The position numbers and the translations under genes were made by a program. Shown here piece after piece: positions 7,436-15,224 of a stretch of DNA of 23,611 bases (its first letter is position 1; every line of letters starts with the position of its first letter). The stretch comes from Johnsonella ignava ATCC 51276 (lineage in GTDB: Bacteria > Bacillota > Clostridia > Lachnospirales > Lachnospiraceae), in NCBI RefSeq assembly GCF_000235445.1, contig NZ_JH378834.1, positions 97,413-121,023 of the forward strand, in the 5' to 3' direction. The notes below the pieces were generated by a model that did no database searches, was not told where the DNA came from, and was given only the letters and a program-made list of their open reading frames with translations.

Positions 7436-7672
7436 TCAGCTCATGCTGACAATGGAATGAATGAGCTTGATCTCCAATCGGCGCTTCATGTACTCGTCCA
7501 CCCGAACATGGGACTGGCCGTCAGGATTGTAAAGTGTCCGGGTGCAGAGCTTATTGATATAGCCCTCATAATATCGGAGTACCCGATCCACAGCCTGAGA
7601 GTCCCCGTCACGGGCGGCATCAATCACCGAAAGAGGAAGAAGCTCCTTGCCCTTGTAAGTGGGGTTCTTCAT
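7436..7672 (-). CDS. Conjugative-transposon helix-turn-helix protein (Tn916 Orf8-like)
   Basis: A 78-aa protein with the pattern LSVIDAARDGDSQAVDRVLRYYEGYINKL, typical of the HTH_16 domain found in Tn916-like elements, followed by a short basic C-terminus. The ATG at 7672 has GGGAGG eight bases upstream, and the gene starts 4 bp after the sigma-factor stop. In Tn916 the equivalent pair lies upstream of xis-int and takes part in control of excision and transfer transcription. A direct role here is inferred. Confidence 0.82.
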   Translation of the reverse strand: MKNPTYKGKELLPLSVIDAARDGDSQAVDRVLRYYEGYINKLCTRTLYNPDGQSHVRVDEYMKRRLEIKLIHSIVSMS

Positions 7673-7676
7673 ACCT

Positions 7677-8111
7677 TCAACCTCCCTTCGGCATGAGTGC
7701 GGCCAACTTGATCCGCAGCTCGGTCAATGATTTTGCCCTTCGCCGCTGAACGGCGCTGCGAGACATTCCAACAAGGCGGCCAACCTCCTGATCCGGCAAG
7801 TCCAGAACAAAATGCAGGATCAAAATACTCTGCTCCTGAACAGACAAGCCGGCGAAGGCATCAGCCACAAGCTCGTTTTCGATATGTAGGTCATACCCGT
7901 GGGACGAGAATGTAAATCTGTCACTGGGGTAATGATCTACAACGCAGAGCTTGTCCATCTCCATTTGCGGAAGGTCGCTGAATGACAGTTCCCTGTCACG
8001 GCGCCTCTGCATTTCCCGGAGGTAGTCGATTGCCTCATGGTACAGTACCAGCTTGCAGTAAGCATCGAACTGGCACCGCTCGCCATAGTCATTGCGGGGG
8101 ATCATATCCAT
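7677..8111 (-). CDS. Sigma-70-like regulator (Tn916 Orf7-like)
   Basis: 144 aa. The C-terminal region (about residues 90-135) has the region-4 helix-turn-helix of sigma factors: LSVQEQSILILHFVLDLPDQEVGRLVGMSRSAVQRRRAKSL. The N-terminal part (about 15-40) resembles a shortened region 2. Together with the orf8-like gene it forms the small regulatory operon seen in Tn916-like elements. The ATG at 8111 is preceded by GGGGGTG. The long hairpin-rich leader upstream suggests control by RNA structure. Confidence 0.85.
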   Translation of the reverse strand: MDMIPRNDYGERCQFDAYCKLVLYHEAIDYLREMQRRRDRELSFSDLPQMEMDKLCVVDHYPSDRFTFSSHGYDLHIENELVADAFAGLSVQEQSILILHFVLDLPDQEVGRLVGMSRSAVQRRRAKSLTELRIKLAALMPKGG

Positions 8112-8261
8112 CTTTTCACCCCCTTTCCTTGGGGAATGAGGTGGGTTTCTCCCTTTCCGCTAACAAGGCGAACGCAAAGCCGCTCGCTACCCGCTAAAAG
8201 CCTCCTTTTTGAAAATTCCTTAAAAAATTTTTTCGAGGTGGGCTTATCCTCGGAAAACAGC

Positions 8262-8300
8262 AAAAAGCGCCCAGCAAGTCGCAACGGACCTGCTGGGCGC
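8262..8300 (-). terminator. Intrinsic terminator in the leader of the sigma/HTH operon
   Basis: On the minus strand GCGCCCAGCA pairs with TGCTGGGCGC (10 bp, 14-nt loop) and is followed by TTTTTGCTGTTTTC. It lies about 150 bp before the sigma gene start, between it and the vanY operon. It could end the vanY transcript or attenuate read-through into the recombination genes. Confidence 0.75.
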
Positions 8301-8424
8301 AGAAATGTTTTATAAAGATGATTGCCTACATGATATAGTTCATATTCGAGGCCGGACGGCTCCGTCGGAGGGGTTATGCTTTTTTTGACTGGTGCAGATC
8401 ATGGACACTGCGGAAAAGAGAAAA

Positions 8425-8587
8425 GGACACGGCAAATTAACCTCCTATCGGCTACCGTGTCCCTGCAAGTCGTCATTAGTTTGTGCAAGAGCAAAGAAAC
8501 GGCGGCTCTGAATTTCTCAAAGCCGCCGCTTCATAAGCGCGTGAAAATGTGTCTGCTGTACGACGGTTTTTTTTCTTTTGCCGTCGT
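8425..8587 (-). promoter_or_regulatory. Cluster of three hairpins with an internal ribosome binding site
   Basis: Three stems lie in a row: GGACACGG/CCGTGTCC (8425-8462), CGGCGGCT/AGCCGCCG (8500-8528) and ACGACGG/CCGTCGT (8560-8587). Read on the minus strand, the first is followed by TTTTCTCTTTT and has AGGAGG in its loop. A TTG five bases after that AGGAGG (8435) opens a 31-codon frame ending at 8340. The layout resembles an attenuator with a leader peptide, but this is inferred. Confidence 0.4.
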
Positions 8588-8690
8588 CCGGCAGGTTGAT
8601 AACAAACTATTCTTCTTTCTGAGGATTATTATAAAATTCAAATATTACACAAATATCCGAGGTAACGTTACTTTCGACAGAAAAACCTCC

Positions 8691-8719
8691 TGAATTGTTA
8701 CAAGGCTCGGACATTTCAA
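8691..8719. promoter_or_regulatory. Inverted half-site box downstream of vanY
   Basis: This 29-bp segment is 27/29 identical to the one at 12770-12798. It carries the two half-sites of the response-regulator operator (GTAACA..T on minus, CGGACATTT on plus) in inverted orientation. It lies 55 bp beyond the vanY stop and is followed, on the minus strand, by AGGAGG without a clear gene. Confidence 0.5.
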
Positions 8720-8773
8720 TATGTTTTGCGAAAACGATAGCGGGGCGTATTGCGCTTTCCCCGCCATCATTAC

Positions 8774-9478
8774 TCAGTTCATCATACCGATATATTCTTC
8801 CAAGCAAAGGCCACTCTCATAAATCTTTGCAGCAGATTCTGCGCCAACATATCTGTAATGCCACGGTTCATAATCCGTCTTGGTAATTTCTGTTTTATCC
8901 TCCGGGTATCGCAAAATAAAACCATATTTCCATGCGTTATCAGCCAACCACGCATACACTTGCTGTCCCGAAGAATTCACACCGTCTGCATTGATGTCAA
9001 CGGCCAAACCTGTTTGATGTTCGCTATAACCGACATCAGCCACCCATTTCTTTGCTTCCGATTTTGCCTCTGATCTGGAATAGCCCTGTGCGAGAAAACT
9101 GTCCACCTTATCATCCATCAGTTCCCGCTGCTTTTTAGCGGTGCGGTAACCGGAGGCAACGACCGGATATACTTCTTGGGCACGCATATCGTCAAACATC
9201 TGCTGTAAATCCGGATAAATGCGGGAATCCACACTCTGGCCGTTTGACAGCTCCGTAAGCTCTACTTTCCAGTCTTTCGGTATCTTATACTCCCAATTAA
9301 CAAGGATCAGGTTCCAGCCATGCTCCATGCTGGCAACGTCTGTATTAAAGTGCAAAAAATCCTGGAAAGCAGTCTGATTCACCGCAAATCGGACTGCGCT
9401 TATTGTTAGGATGAGGACAAGGAGAGAAAGAACTATCCGTTTTCCCTTGCGGTGTTTTTTTCTGGTTTTCTGCCGCAT
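8774..9478 (-). CDS. vanY: VanY-type D-alanyl-D-alanine carboxypeptidase, membrane-anchored
   Basis: 234 aa from the ATG at 9478 (GGTGA eight bases upstream); a GTG at 9490 is an alternative start. A basic N-terminus and one hydrophobic segment (about residues 15-33) anchor it with the catalytic domain outside the cell. The M15B zinc peptidase motifs are complete: SGYRT, SEHQTGLAVD (zinc ligands H154 and D161) and EPWHYR (catalytic E204, zinc ligand H207). The enzyme trims the terminal D-Ala of peptidoglycan stem peptides, which lowers binding of agents that target D-Ala-D-Ala. It is the last gene of the ABC transporter operon, starting 4 bp after the permease stop. There is no vanHAX, so glycopeptide resistance cannot be concluded from it alone. 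Confidence 0.9.
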   Translation of the reverse strand: MRQKTRKKHRKGKRIVLSLLVLILTISAVRFAVNQTAFQDFLHFNTDVASMEHGWNLILVNWEYKIPKDWKVELTELSNGQSVDSRIYPDLQQMFDDMRAQEVYPVVASGYRTAKKQRELMDDKVDSFLAQGYSRSEAKSEAKKWVADVGYSEHQTGLAVDINADGVNSSGQQVYAWLADNAWKYGFILRYPEDKTEITKTDYEPWHYRYVGAESAAKIYESGLCLEEYIGMMN

Positions 9479-9482
9479 TGGA

Positions 9483-11984
9483 TCATTCACCGACCTTTAA
9501 TCGCTCCGTTACACTTTGACGGCTTATCAATCGGTATGCAATATATGGAATTGCCAAACCGAACAGAAGAAGCAGGACGGGCATCACCAGCATAGGCCAG
9601 ACCTCCAGTTTGAAATTCAAAAACCAAATCTGCTTACAGATTGGCCGAATAACTTGAAGGGCGCCAATCAAGGACAGCGGGACAGAAACAACGGTTGCCA
9701 AAAGCACATAGGCGCAGCCTTCCTGACGAAGCATCTTCAGCAGTTGTCTGCCTGTCATTCCCACGCTTTGGAGCGTAGCAAACTCTCTGCGGCGAGTAAA
9801 AATACTGGTCAACATGGTGTTGGCAAAGTTCAGTATGCCGATAAGCCCAATTATAAATGCCATTGTACCGCCTATAGACACGATCATATTTTGAATGTCT
9901 GTTACGCCAGCCATGATCGTACTCTTGGATTTGTAAGTCATGGTGGGTTCCACATTCTTTGTGTACTCATCCAAAAACGCATCCATTTCGGGTCCTTTAC
10001 CTTGCGAAACATCAAAGCTGTAACTCATGACATAATTGTTGCAGGTAAAATCCTCATAAACTTCACTTGGAAGGAAGAAACAAGAGCCTACCCAATCATA
10101 GGTATTTGCTTCATTTGCCACAACGTGAGCCAATACCGTAAAATCTCGAACAATTCCATTGCAGGATACTTGGACTTGATCCCCAACGGAATGATTTAGA
10201 CTGCTTTTATCTAAATCCCCCCGGGTACCAACATAGGCACCCTCTAAAATATAATTACCGGATGCAAGTTTTTCCATGTTCAGTTCTCCATCCACCACTT
10301 GCACACGTGAAAGCAGGAGCGGGTCAAGCCCGTAAAGGTATGTGGAGAAGGAACCGTCCTCCTGCTGGTTATATGCTTGCTTCGTTGTTTCACTTTTATA
10401 GCTCGACTTGCATCCATATTCGCAGCCACCATAGTCAAATCCATCCTGCTGCTCGACAGCTTGAATAAAGCTCTGGCTCAATGCACTTTCTTCACTTACC
10501 CGATAGTAGTCTAATAGGCTGCTTTGACCAATGCAAAAATCAAAATTGATCATATTCTGAATTGCATTTTCCGGGTCAACGCTATTAGAGAAATTGAAAA
10601 CGGTGTTGGTAAGAATGATGCTCAGAGAAAGGCTGAGGATTACCAGAATTGTCCGCTTTTTATCTCGGCCCAGATTTTCCCATGCCATTCTTTTCTGGAG
10701 ATTGCCGGAGCGGATCCTTTTCTTTCTCTTACCTTTCATAGCTGTATCAGAATCTGTATATCTAAGAGCCTCAATGGGAGAAACTTTCGCTGCCATTTTT
10801 ACAGGTTTTCGGATACTGATCTTTACTGTAAGCAATGCAAATAGTGCCGCGGCTACAAAAATAAGTGGGTTAGGGGATACAGTTGCATAAGCTGCGGAAA
10901 AACTCGTTTGCTCAATCAGCAGGGGTAAGAGTGCTTTACCGATAAAGAAGCCCCCTCCCAATCCAATCGGAATACCGATCAAAGAAAGTATCCATGCCTG
11001 CCTACTTAGGATAGAACGGATCTGCCGATCTGTCGTCCCGATGGTTTTCAGCAGTCCGTAAAAATGCAGATCGCGCAGGACAGAAATTTGAAAAATATTA
11101 TAAATAATGAGGTATCCTGTAAGCAAAAATGCTGCCAAGATACAGATCAGTGCGAGAATTGTACCGGTTCCGGTTGACTTTTCTAACGACAAATACAGAG
11201 GGTTCACACCTGCATTGATATAGTTTGGGGCTTCCGTATCGGAAGAATAACCGCTGTCTGCGATTACCGTTGCTAAATCTCTCTCCACATTTTTTGTGTT
11301 TTCAAACTTTATAATGCCGGTGATTGTGCCAGTATCGTTATGATCCTGCGAGAAAGTACTCACCAACTCATCCTCATGTGCATCCATATAGGCGCGGGAG
11401 GTAACAATCGTCCCATATTGTACGCCGGGATAACTGTTCCACCAACCAGAGAGAATAAAATTTCGCGTTACTTTTTGACCGTGGATCGTCAACTCCAGAG
11501 ATAGTTCTGCTCCGACTTTTTCCGGCACGCCAAGCAGTTCCAATGTTGTGGTATCTGCAATGACTTCATTTTCTGCTACGGGTTTATGTCCGACGGTTGG
11601 CTCAATAAACTGGTACTTCATGCCAACATCGTCATAATACCAGAAAAGTGTTTCTCTCTTTGAGAGTTGTCCGTTATCCACGCTATCGGCCAGCTTACGG
11701 CAGTATGCTATTTCCCGTATCAAAGGATGACTGCTAATCGTAGCATACTCGGAATCATTCATATCAATAATTCTGGCATGTCCATCTCCGCCGGACAAAA
11801 TATAATTTGCCCGCTGTGTACTCGCTGTAATGCCTGCTCCAAGTGTAAACAGCCCTGTAAATAGAACAGTTGTTAGGATAATCGCCGTCACAACGAAGAG
11901 GTTACGCATTCTGTCGCGGCGAAAACTCCTGCTCGCAATCTTTTTCTCGATAAAACTGGTATCATTTTCAAAAGGCCATGTCAT
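9483..11984 (-). CDS. ABC transporter permease with two FtsX-type repeats
   Basis: 833 aa. It has eight predicted membrane segments in two similar halves. TM1 is near 29-52, a large external domain spans about 53-265, and TM2-4 lie near 275-390. TM5 is near 440-462, a second external domain spans about 463-690, and TM6-8 lie near 695-815. The conserved segment SPIEALRYT after TM4 and TLQSVGMTGRQLLKML near the C-terminus are FtsX/MacB-family features. Such permeases usually work as mechanotransmitters or peptide/lipid extruders rather than importers. It starts 14 bp after the ATPase gene with AAGGAGG, so the two form one transporter. Topology differs from the ten-segment BceB type. The substrate is unknown; a cell-wall-active peptide is a reasonable guess from context. 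Confidence 0.9.
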   Translation of the reverse strand: MTWPFENDTSFIEKKIASRSFRRDRMRNLFVVTAIILTTVLFTGLFTLGAGITASTQRANYILSGGDGHARIIDMNDSEYATISSHPLIREIAYCRKLADSVDNGQLSKRETLFWYYDDVGMKYQFIEPTVGHKPVAENEVIADTTTLELLGVPEKVGAELSLELTIHGQKVTRNFILSGWWNSYPGVQYGTIVTSRAYMDAHEDELVSTFSQDHNDTGTITGIIKFENTKNVERDLATVIADSGYSSDTEAPNYINAGVNPLYLSLEKSTGTGTILALICILAAFLLTGYLIIYNIFQISVLRDLHFYGLLKTIGTTDRQIRSILSRQAWILSLIGIPIGLGGGFFIGKALLPLLIEQTSFSAAYATVSPNPLIFVAAALFALLTVKISIRKPVKMAAKVSPIEALRYTDSDTAMKGKRKKRIRSGNLQKRMAWENLGRDKKRTILVILSLSLSIILTNTVFNFSNSVDPENAIQNMINFDFCIGQSSLLDYYRVSEESALSQSFIQAVEQQDGFDYGGCEYGCKSSYKSETTKQAYNQQEDGSFSTYLYGLDPLLLSRVQVVDGELNMEKLASGNYILEGAYVGTRGDLDKSSLNHSVGDQVQVSCNGIVRDFTVLAHVVANEANTYDWVGSCFFLPSEVYEDFTCNNYVMSYSFDVSQGKGPEMDAFLDEYTKNVEPTMTYKSKSTIMAGVTDIQNMIVSIGGTMAFIIGLIGILNFANTMLTSIFTRRREFATLQSVGMTGRQLLKMLRQEGCAYVLLATVVSVPLSLIGALQVIRPICKQIWFLNFKLEVWPMLVMPVLLLLFGLAIPYIAYRLISRQSVTERLKVGE

Positions 11985-11998
11985 AACTTGCCACCTCC

Positions 11999-12664
11999 TT
12001 ACTCCACGATCCTGCCGTCCTCAATGCGGACAATCCGATCTGCAAGACGGGCAATGTCGTTGTTGTGGGTAATTATGACTACGGTTTGCCGAAACTCGGC
12101 ACTGGTGCGCTTAATCAATCCCAGCACCTCGGCGCTGGTCTTGCTGTCAAGGTTGCCGGTCGGCTCGTCGGCCAGCACGATAGCCGGTTTGGTAATCAGA
12201 GCACGGGCAATAGCCACACGCTGCTGCTGGCCGCCGGAAAGATTGTTCGGCATATTTTTCAGTTTATCTTCCAGCCCCAGCAGGTGAACGATCTCGTATA
12301 GAAACTTTTTGTCTACCATGTCTCCATCCAGAGCGACCGGCAGAACAATGTTCTCATATACATTCAGAATAGGAACAAGGTTATAATTTTGAAAGATAAA
12401 ACCGATGTTGCGGCGGCGGAAGATCGTAAGCTGTTCGTCGTTCTTCTTTGCCAGTTCTTCGCCCCGGACGATCACAGTTCCGCTGGTGGGGGTATCCAGC
12501 CCGCCCATCATGTTAAGCAGGGTGGACTTGCCACTTCCAGAGGTTCCCACAACGGTCACAAACTCGCCGTCCTCCACGTAGAAGTTCACGCCATCAAGGG
12601 CGCGGGTGATGTTCGGCTCTGTGCCGTAATACTTTTTCAGGTCGATAGTCTGTAAAATGTTCAT
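11999..12664 (-). CDS. ABC transporter ATP-binding protein
   Basis: 221 aa from the ATG at 12664 (MNILQTIDLKKYYG), with AAGGAG eight bases upstream. Longer in-frame starts run into the operator region and are unlikely. All nucleotide-binding motifs are present: Walker A GTSGSGKST, Q-loop FQNYNLVP, signature LSGGQQQRVAIARAL, Walker B VLADEPTGNLD and the switch His in IITHN. The sequence belongs to the MacB/LolD/BceA group that pairs with FtsX-type permeases. It powers the permease encoded next. A regulated promoter lies directly upstream (12707-12738). Confidence 0.95.
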   Translation of the reverse strand: MNILQTIDLKKYYGTEPNITRALDGVNFYVEDGEFVTVVGTSGSGKSTLLNMMGGLDTPTSGTVIVRGEELAKKNDEQLTIFRRRNIGFIFQNYNLVPILNVYENIVLPVALDGDMVDKKFLYEIVHLLGLEDKLKNMPNNLSGGQQQRVAIARALITKPAIVLADEPTGNLDSKTSAEVLGLIKRTSAEFRQTVVIITHNNDIARLADRIVRIEDGRIVE

Positions 12665-12706
12665 ATTCAAAACTCCTTTCAAGGCTTTCTGTTTGTTGAT
12701 AAGGGT

Positions 12707-12738
12707 ATTGTAAAACCCAAATGTCCGCGAAATGTTAC
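12707..12738 (-). promoter_or_regulatory. Promoter and response-regulator operator for the ABC-vanY operon
   Basis: Minus strand: -10 TACAAT (12707-12712), 17 bp spacer, -35-like ACATTT (12730-12735). The -35 is part of a direct repeat, ACATTT-5 bp-ACATTT, with 11-bp periodicity (one helical turn). OmpR-family regulators typically bind such repeats. The 21-bp operator (12718-12738) matches that of the regulator gene (14602-14622) at 20 of 21 bases, and the -10/-35 layout is the same. Confidence 0.75.
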
Positions 12739-12769
12739 AGCGGCCAAAAAATTTCATTGAAAATCGGGG

Positions 12770-12798
12770 TGAAATGTTACAACGCTCGGACATTTCAA
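12770..12798. promoter_or_regulatory. Inverted half-site box between kinase and ABC genes
   Basis: TGAAATGT and ACATTTCA form a perfect 8-bp inverted repeat with a 12-bp centre that includes TAC and CGG, which flank the same hexamers in the promoter operators. It lies about 32 bp upstream of the ABC operator and 43 bp beyond the kinase stop. A 27/29 match exists at 8691-8719. It could be a second site for the response regulator or a mark of a duplicated segment. Confidence 0.55.
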
Positions 12799-12841
12799 AA
12801 AAATTTACGGCGGGCAGCCGGAAATGGCCGTCCGCCGCGTT

Positions 12842-13873
12842 CTATTTTACAGGAAGCATGATAGAAAATTTTGAACCTTTCCCCGGCTCCGAAACCACTT
12901 TGATATAGCCGCCCTGCCGCGTTACGATCTCGCGGGCCAGATACAGACCAATGCCCACGCCTGGCTCATCGTGTACTTCTTCCTCCCGATAGAAGCGCCG
13001 GAAGATGGCGGCCTGATTGCTTTCGGAAATGCCCTTGCCGGTATCGGCTACTTTGATCTCCGCATACATTTCCCACAGCACCACCGATACCGTGATTCTC
13101 CCGCCTACCGGGGTGTACTTCACCGCATTGTCCAGCAGGTTAAAGAGGGCTTCGGATGTCCACTTGCTGTCATGGGAAAAGGTCAAATCCTCCGGGCAGT
13201 CCACAGCCACGGCGATTTCTTTTTTCTCTGCTGCATACACAATTCCGCTCATGGCCTGCGCCACGGTATCAAAGAGGCGGCCCGGTTTCTTATCCAACTG
13301 GATCACGCCCGTTTCCAGCCGGGAGGTTTTCACAAGGGCCTGAAAGAGAAAGTCCAGCTTATCCGTCTGGCTGCGGATTCCACGGATAAAGTCGGTACGC
13401 TCCGCCTCCGTCATAGGCTTTTCCAGCAGCGTGTCCGTCGCCATTTTCAGATTGCTTACCGGCGTTTTCACCTGATGGGAAATATCCGATACAAGGGTCT
13501 GTAACTCCTGCCGTTCCTCGTCCACCCGGCGGCGGTTCTCCTGCATGATCTGGTAAAGCCTTGCCAGCCGGTGTCCAATTCTGGCAAGCTGGGTTTCGCT
13601 GTCCGACCGGCGCTGGGGCACTTCATTTCCGGCGATCATGTGGTCTAAGGTCTGGCACAGGTCAGCGGTAAACTGCGACAGCCGCTTTCCAAACGCCTGC
13701 GTCAGTACAAAAATCCCCACAAGGGCGCACAGCAGCAACGCCCCGCCCGTCAGCAGCACCGCCGTCTGTTTTGTCACAAAAAACAGGGCTATGGTGATCC
13801 CGGACATGGAGAGGACAAGTCCTATTGCCACCCAGCCAAACAGCCGCTTTACCGAGAGGTTTTGAAACTTCAT
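12842..13873 (-). CDS. Sensor histidine kinase, probably intramembrane-sensing
   Basis: 343 aa from the ATG at 13873 (GGAGG eight bases upstream), overlapping the regulator stop by 4 bp (ATGA). Two membrane segments (about 11-33 and 38-58) are separated by only a few residues, so there is no external sensor domain. A HAMP-like linker is followed by the phosphoacceptor H133 in SDISHQVKTP. The ATP-binding domain has NLLDNAVKY, VADTGKGI and GVGIGLYLA. It phosphorylates the adjacent OmpR-type regulator. Short-loop kinases of the BceS type often sense through a partner ABC transporter, and this gene cluster supplies one. That partnership is inferred. Confidence 0.93.
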   Translation of the reverse strand: MKFQNLSVKRLFGWVAIGLVLSMSGITIALFFVTKQTAVLLTGGALLLCALVGIFVLTQAFGKRLSQFTADLCQTLDHMIAGNEVPQRRSDSETQLARIGHRLARLYQIMQENRRRVDEERQELQTLVSDISHQVKTPVSNLKMATDTLLEKPMTEAERTDFIRGIRSQTDKLDFLFQALVKTSRLETGVIQLDKKPGRLFDTVAQAMSGIVYAAEKKEIAVAVDCPEDLTFSHDSKWTSEALFNLLDNAVKYTPVGGRITVSVVLWEMYAEIKVADTGKGISESNQAAIFRRFYREEEVHDEPGVGIGLYLAREIVTRQGGYIKVVSEPGKGSKFSIMLPVK

Positions 13874-14562
13874 TTTGCCTCGCCTCCCGTCCATTGATAA
13901 CCCATGCCGTAAACAGTCTTGATGTAGGGGGCGCCTCCGTCGGATTCAATCTTGCTGCGAATCCGGCTAATGGAGGTTGTCAGCGTGTGTTCGTCCACAT
14001 ACTTCTCGTCTATATCCCACAGCTTTTCCAAAAGCTGTCCACGGGTCAGCACTTGCCGAGGATTTCTGCGAAACAGGTTCAGCATTTTGTACTCCATCGG
14101 GGATAGAGTCAGAGGCTTTCCATTTAAGGAAGCCGTCTGCTCTGAAAAGTCCAGAAATAGCTGTCCATCGTCGTAAATGTCTTTAGCCGGTATGTGGTGT
14201 TCCAGCATGGCGAACATGGCTTTGATTTTTCGCTGCAAGGCTCTGATCACAAAGGGCTTTGTGATGTAGTCCACCGCGCCCACCTCATAACCCCGTATCT
14301 GGTCGCTCTCCTGATCGTTGGCGGTCAGGAAAATCACGATGGTGTCCGGGTGCTGGGGCTTTATTAGCCTGCACAGTTCAAAACCGTTGCCGTCCGGCAG
14401 GTTGACGTCCAGCAGAACTAAATCAAACTCCCGTTGGCGGATGGCATCAGCTGCGGTTCTGGCGTTTAGGGCAGATGTCACGCCATAGCCATCTGCGGTC
14501 AGGTTATAAGCCAACATCTTATTCAAAAAACTGTCATCCTCGACAATTAAAATCTGCTTCAT
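13870..14562 (-). CDS. OmpR-family response regulator
   Basis: 230 aa from the ATG at 14562. The receiver domain (1-115) has the acidic pair D9/D10, phosphoacceptor D52 (LLDVNLPDG), T80 and K102 (YITKPF). The C-terminal winged helix (about 130-225) has the pattern LTLSPMEYKMLNLFRRNPRQVLTRGQLLEKLW and DEHTLTTSISRIRSKI. It likely binds the ACATTT direct repeats found in its own promoter and in that of the ABC-vanY operon. It is first in an operon with the kinase. Confidence 0.95.
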   Translation of the reverse strand: MKQILIVEDDSFLNKMLAYNLTADGYGVTSALNARTAADAIRQREFDLVLLDVNLPDGNGFELCRLIKPQHPDTIVIFLTANDQESDQIRGYEVGAVDYITKPFVIRALQRKIKAMFAMLEHHIPAKDIYDDGQLFLDFSEQTASLNGKPLTLSPMEYKMLNLFRRNPRQVLTRGQLLEKLWDIDEKYVDEHTLTTSISRIRSKIESDGGAPYIKTVYGMGYQWTGGEAK

Positions 14563-14590
14563 ATCCTCACATCCTTTGCTTTTTGCAGAT

Positions 14591-14622
14591 AGTATAACAG
14601 GCAAATGTCCGCAAAATGTTAC
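14591..14622 (-). promoter_or_regulatory. Promoter and operator for the two-component system
   Basis: Minus strand: -10 TATACT (14591-14596), 17 bp spacer, ACATTT (14614-14619) in the -35 position. The 21-bp operator 14602-14622 holds two ACATTT half-sites 11 bp apart, preceded by GTA and CGG respectively. It differs by one base from the operator at 12718-12738. This suggests autoregulation of the two-component genes. Confidence 0.75.
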
Positions 14623-14781
14623 GGCAGACAAATTTTTCAAAAAAGGTTTTTCTCCTCATTATAGGATAGCCCACTTTACAATACAAGGTGGAAAATATGA
14701 ATTATAAAGTTTAATCCAGACGCATATAGCAGCATTCCATGGGCAACCTATGAAATATAGAATGTAAGCGGGTGATGCAAT

Positions 14782-15150
14782 ATGGCAAAAATCGAAGATT
14801 GTCCCGGTTTTGAAACTTTTGGCGCGGACGTAAAGGAAGCGCGGAAAGCAAAGCATCTCACGCGAAAAGACTTGGCGGAAAAGGTAAACATCGAATCTCG
14901 GTATCTTGCCAATATCGAGAATGAGGGAACGATCCCCAGTCTGCCCGTCGTGATACAGCTTATCAAGATTTGCGGCCTGCCCGTGGAACACTACTTCAAT
15001 CCAGAAGTCATGCGGGAGGAAAGCGAAGATCGGAAACGGGTCAGCCACAAGCTGAAACTTTGCCCGGAGCAGTATCTACCAATCGTGGAGGGTGCCATTG
15101 ACGGGGCATTAAAAATTGAACAGCCTAATGAAGAAACTGAGGGTGTCTGA
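14782..15150 (+). CDS. XRE-family transcriptional regulator
   Basis: 122 aa. Residues about 13-70 form a Cro/CI-type helix-turn-helix (DVKEARKAKHLTRKDLAEKVNIESRYLANIENEGTIPSLPVVIQLIKI), followed by a polar C-terminus (about 75-122). It is divergent from the two-component operon and precedes the mobilization genes. It probably controls transfer genes, or the intergenic region it shares with the response regulator. The ATG at 14782 has a weak GGGTGA upstream. Confidence 0.87.
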   Translation: MAKIEDCPGFETFGADVKEARKAKHLTRKDLAEKVNIESRYLANIENEGTIPSLPVVIQLIKICGLPVEHYFNPEVMREESEDRKRVSHKLKLCPEQYLPIVEGAIDGALKIEQPNEETEGV

Positions 15151-15224
15151 ACATCCTCTGTTTTCTTTTATTTTGTGGGTAATTCCAGACTTCCGTAACG
15201 CTTTATAAGTAGGGATAAGATACG

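Noticed and set aside
7107..7460. Plus-strand frames in the 7.1-7.5 kb block
   Set aside because: No supporting ribosome binding site, Arg/Pro/Ala-rich composition and no family resemblance.
8607..8807. Minus-strand frame of 66 codons overlapping the end of vanY
   Set aside because: No ribosome binding site, no recognisable motif, and it is partly within vanY in another frame. It crosses the 29-bp box, so regulation explains the region better. A low chance of a small protein remains.
8774..9478. Evidence for a vancomycin resistance (vanHAX) cluster
   Set aside because: VanY and a two-component system are present, but no D-Ala-D-Lac or D-Ala-D-Ser ligase, VanH dehydrogenase or VanX dipeptidase is encoded here.
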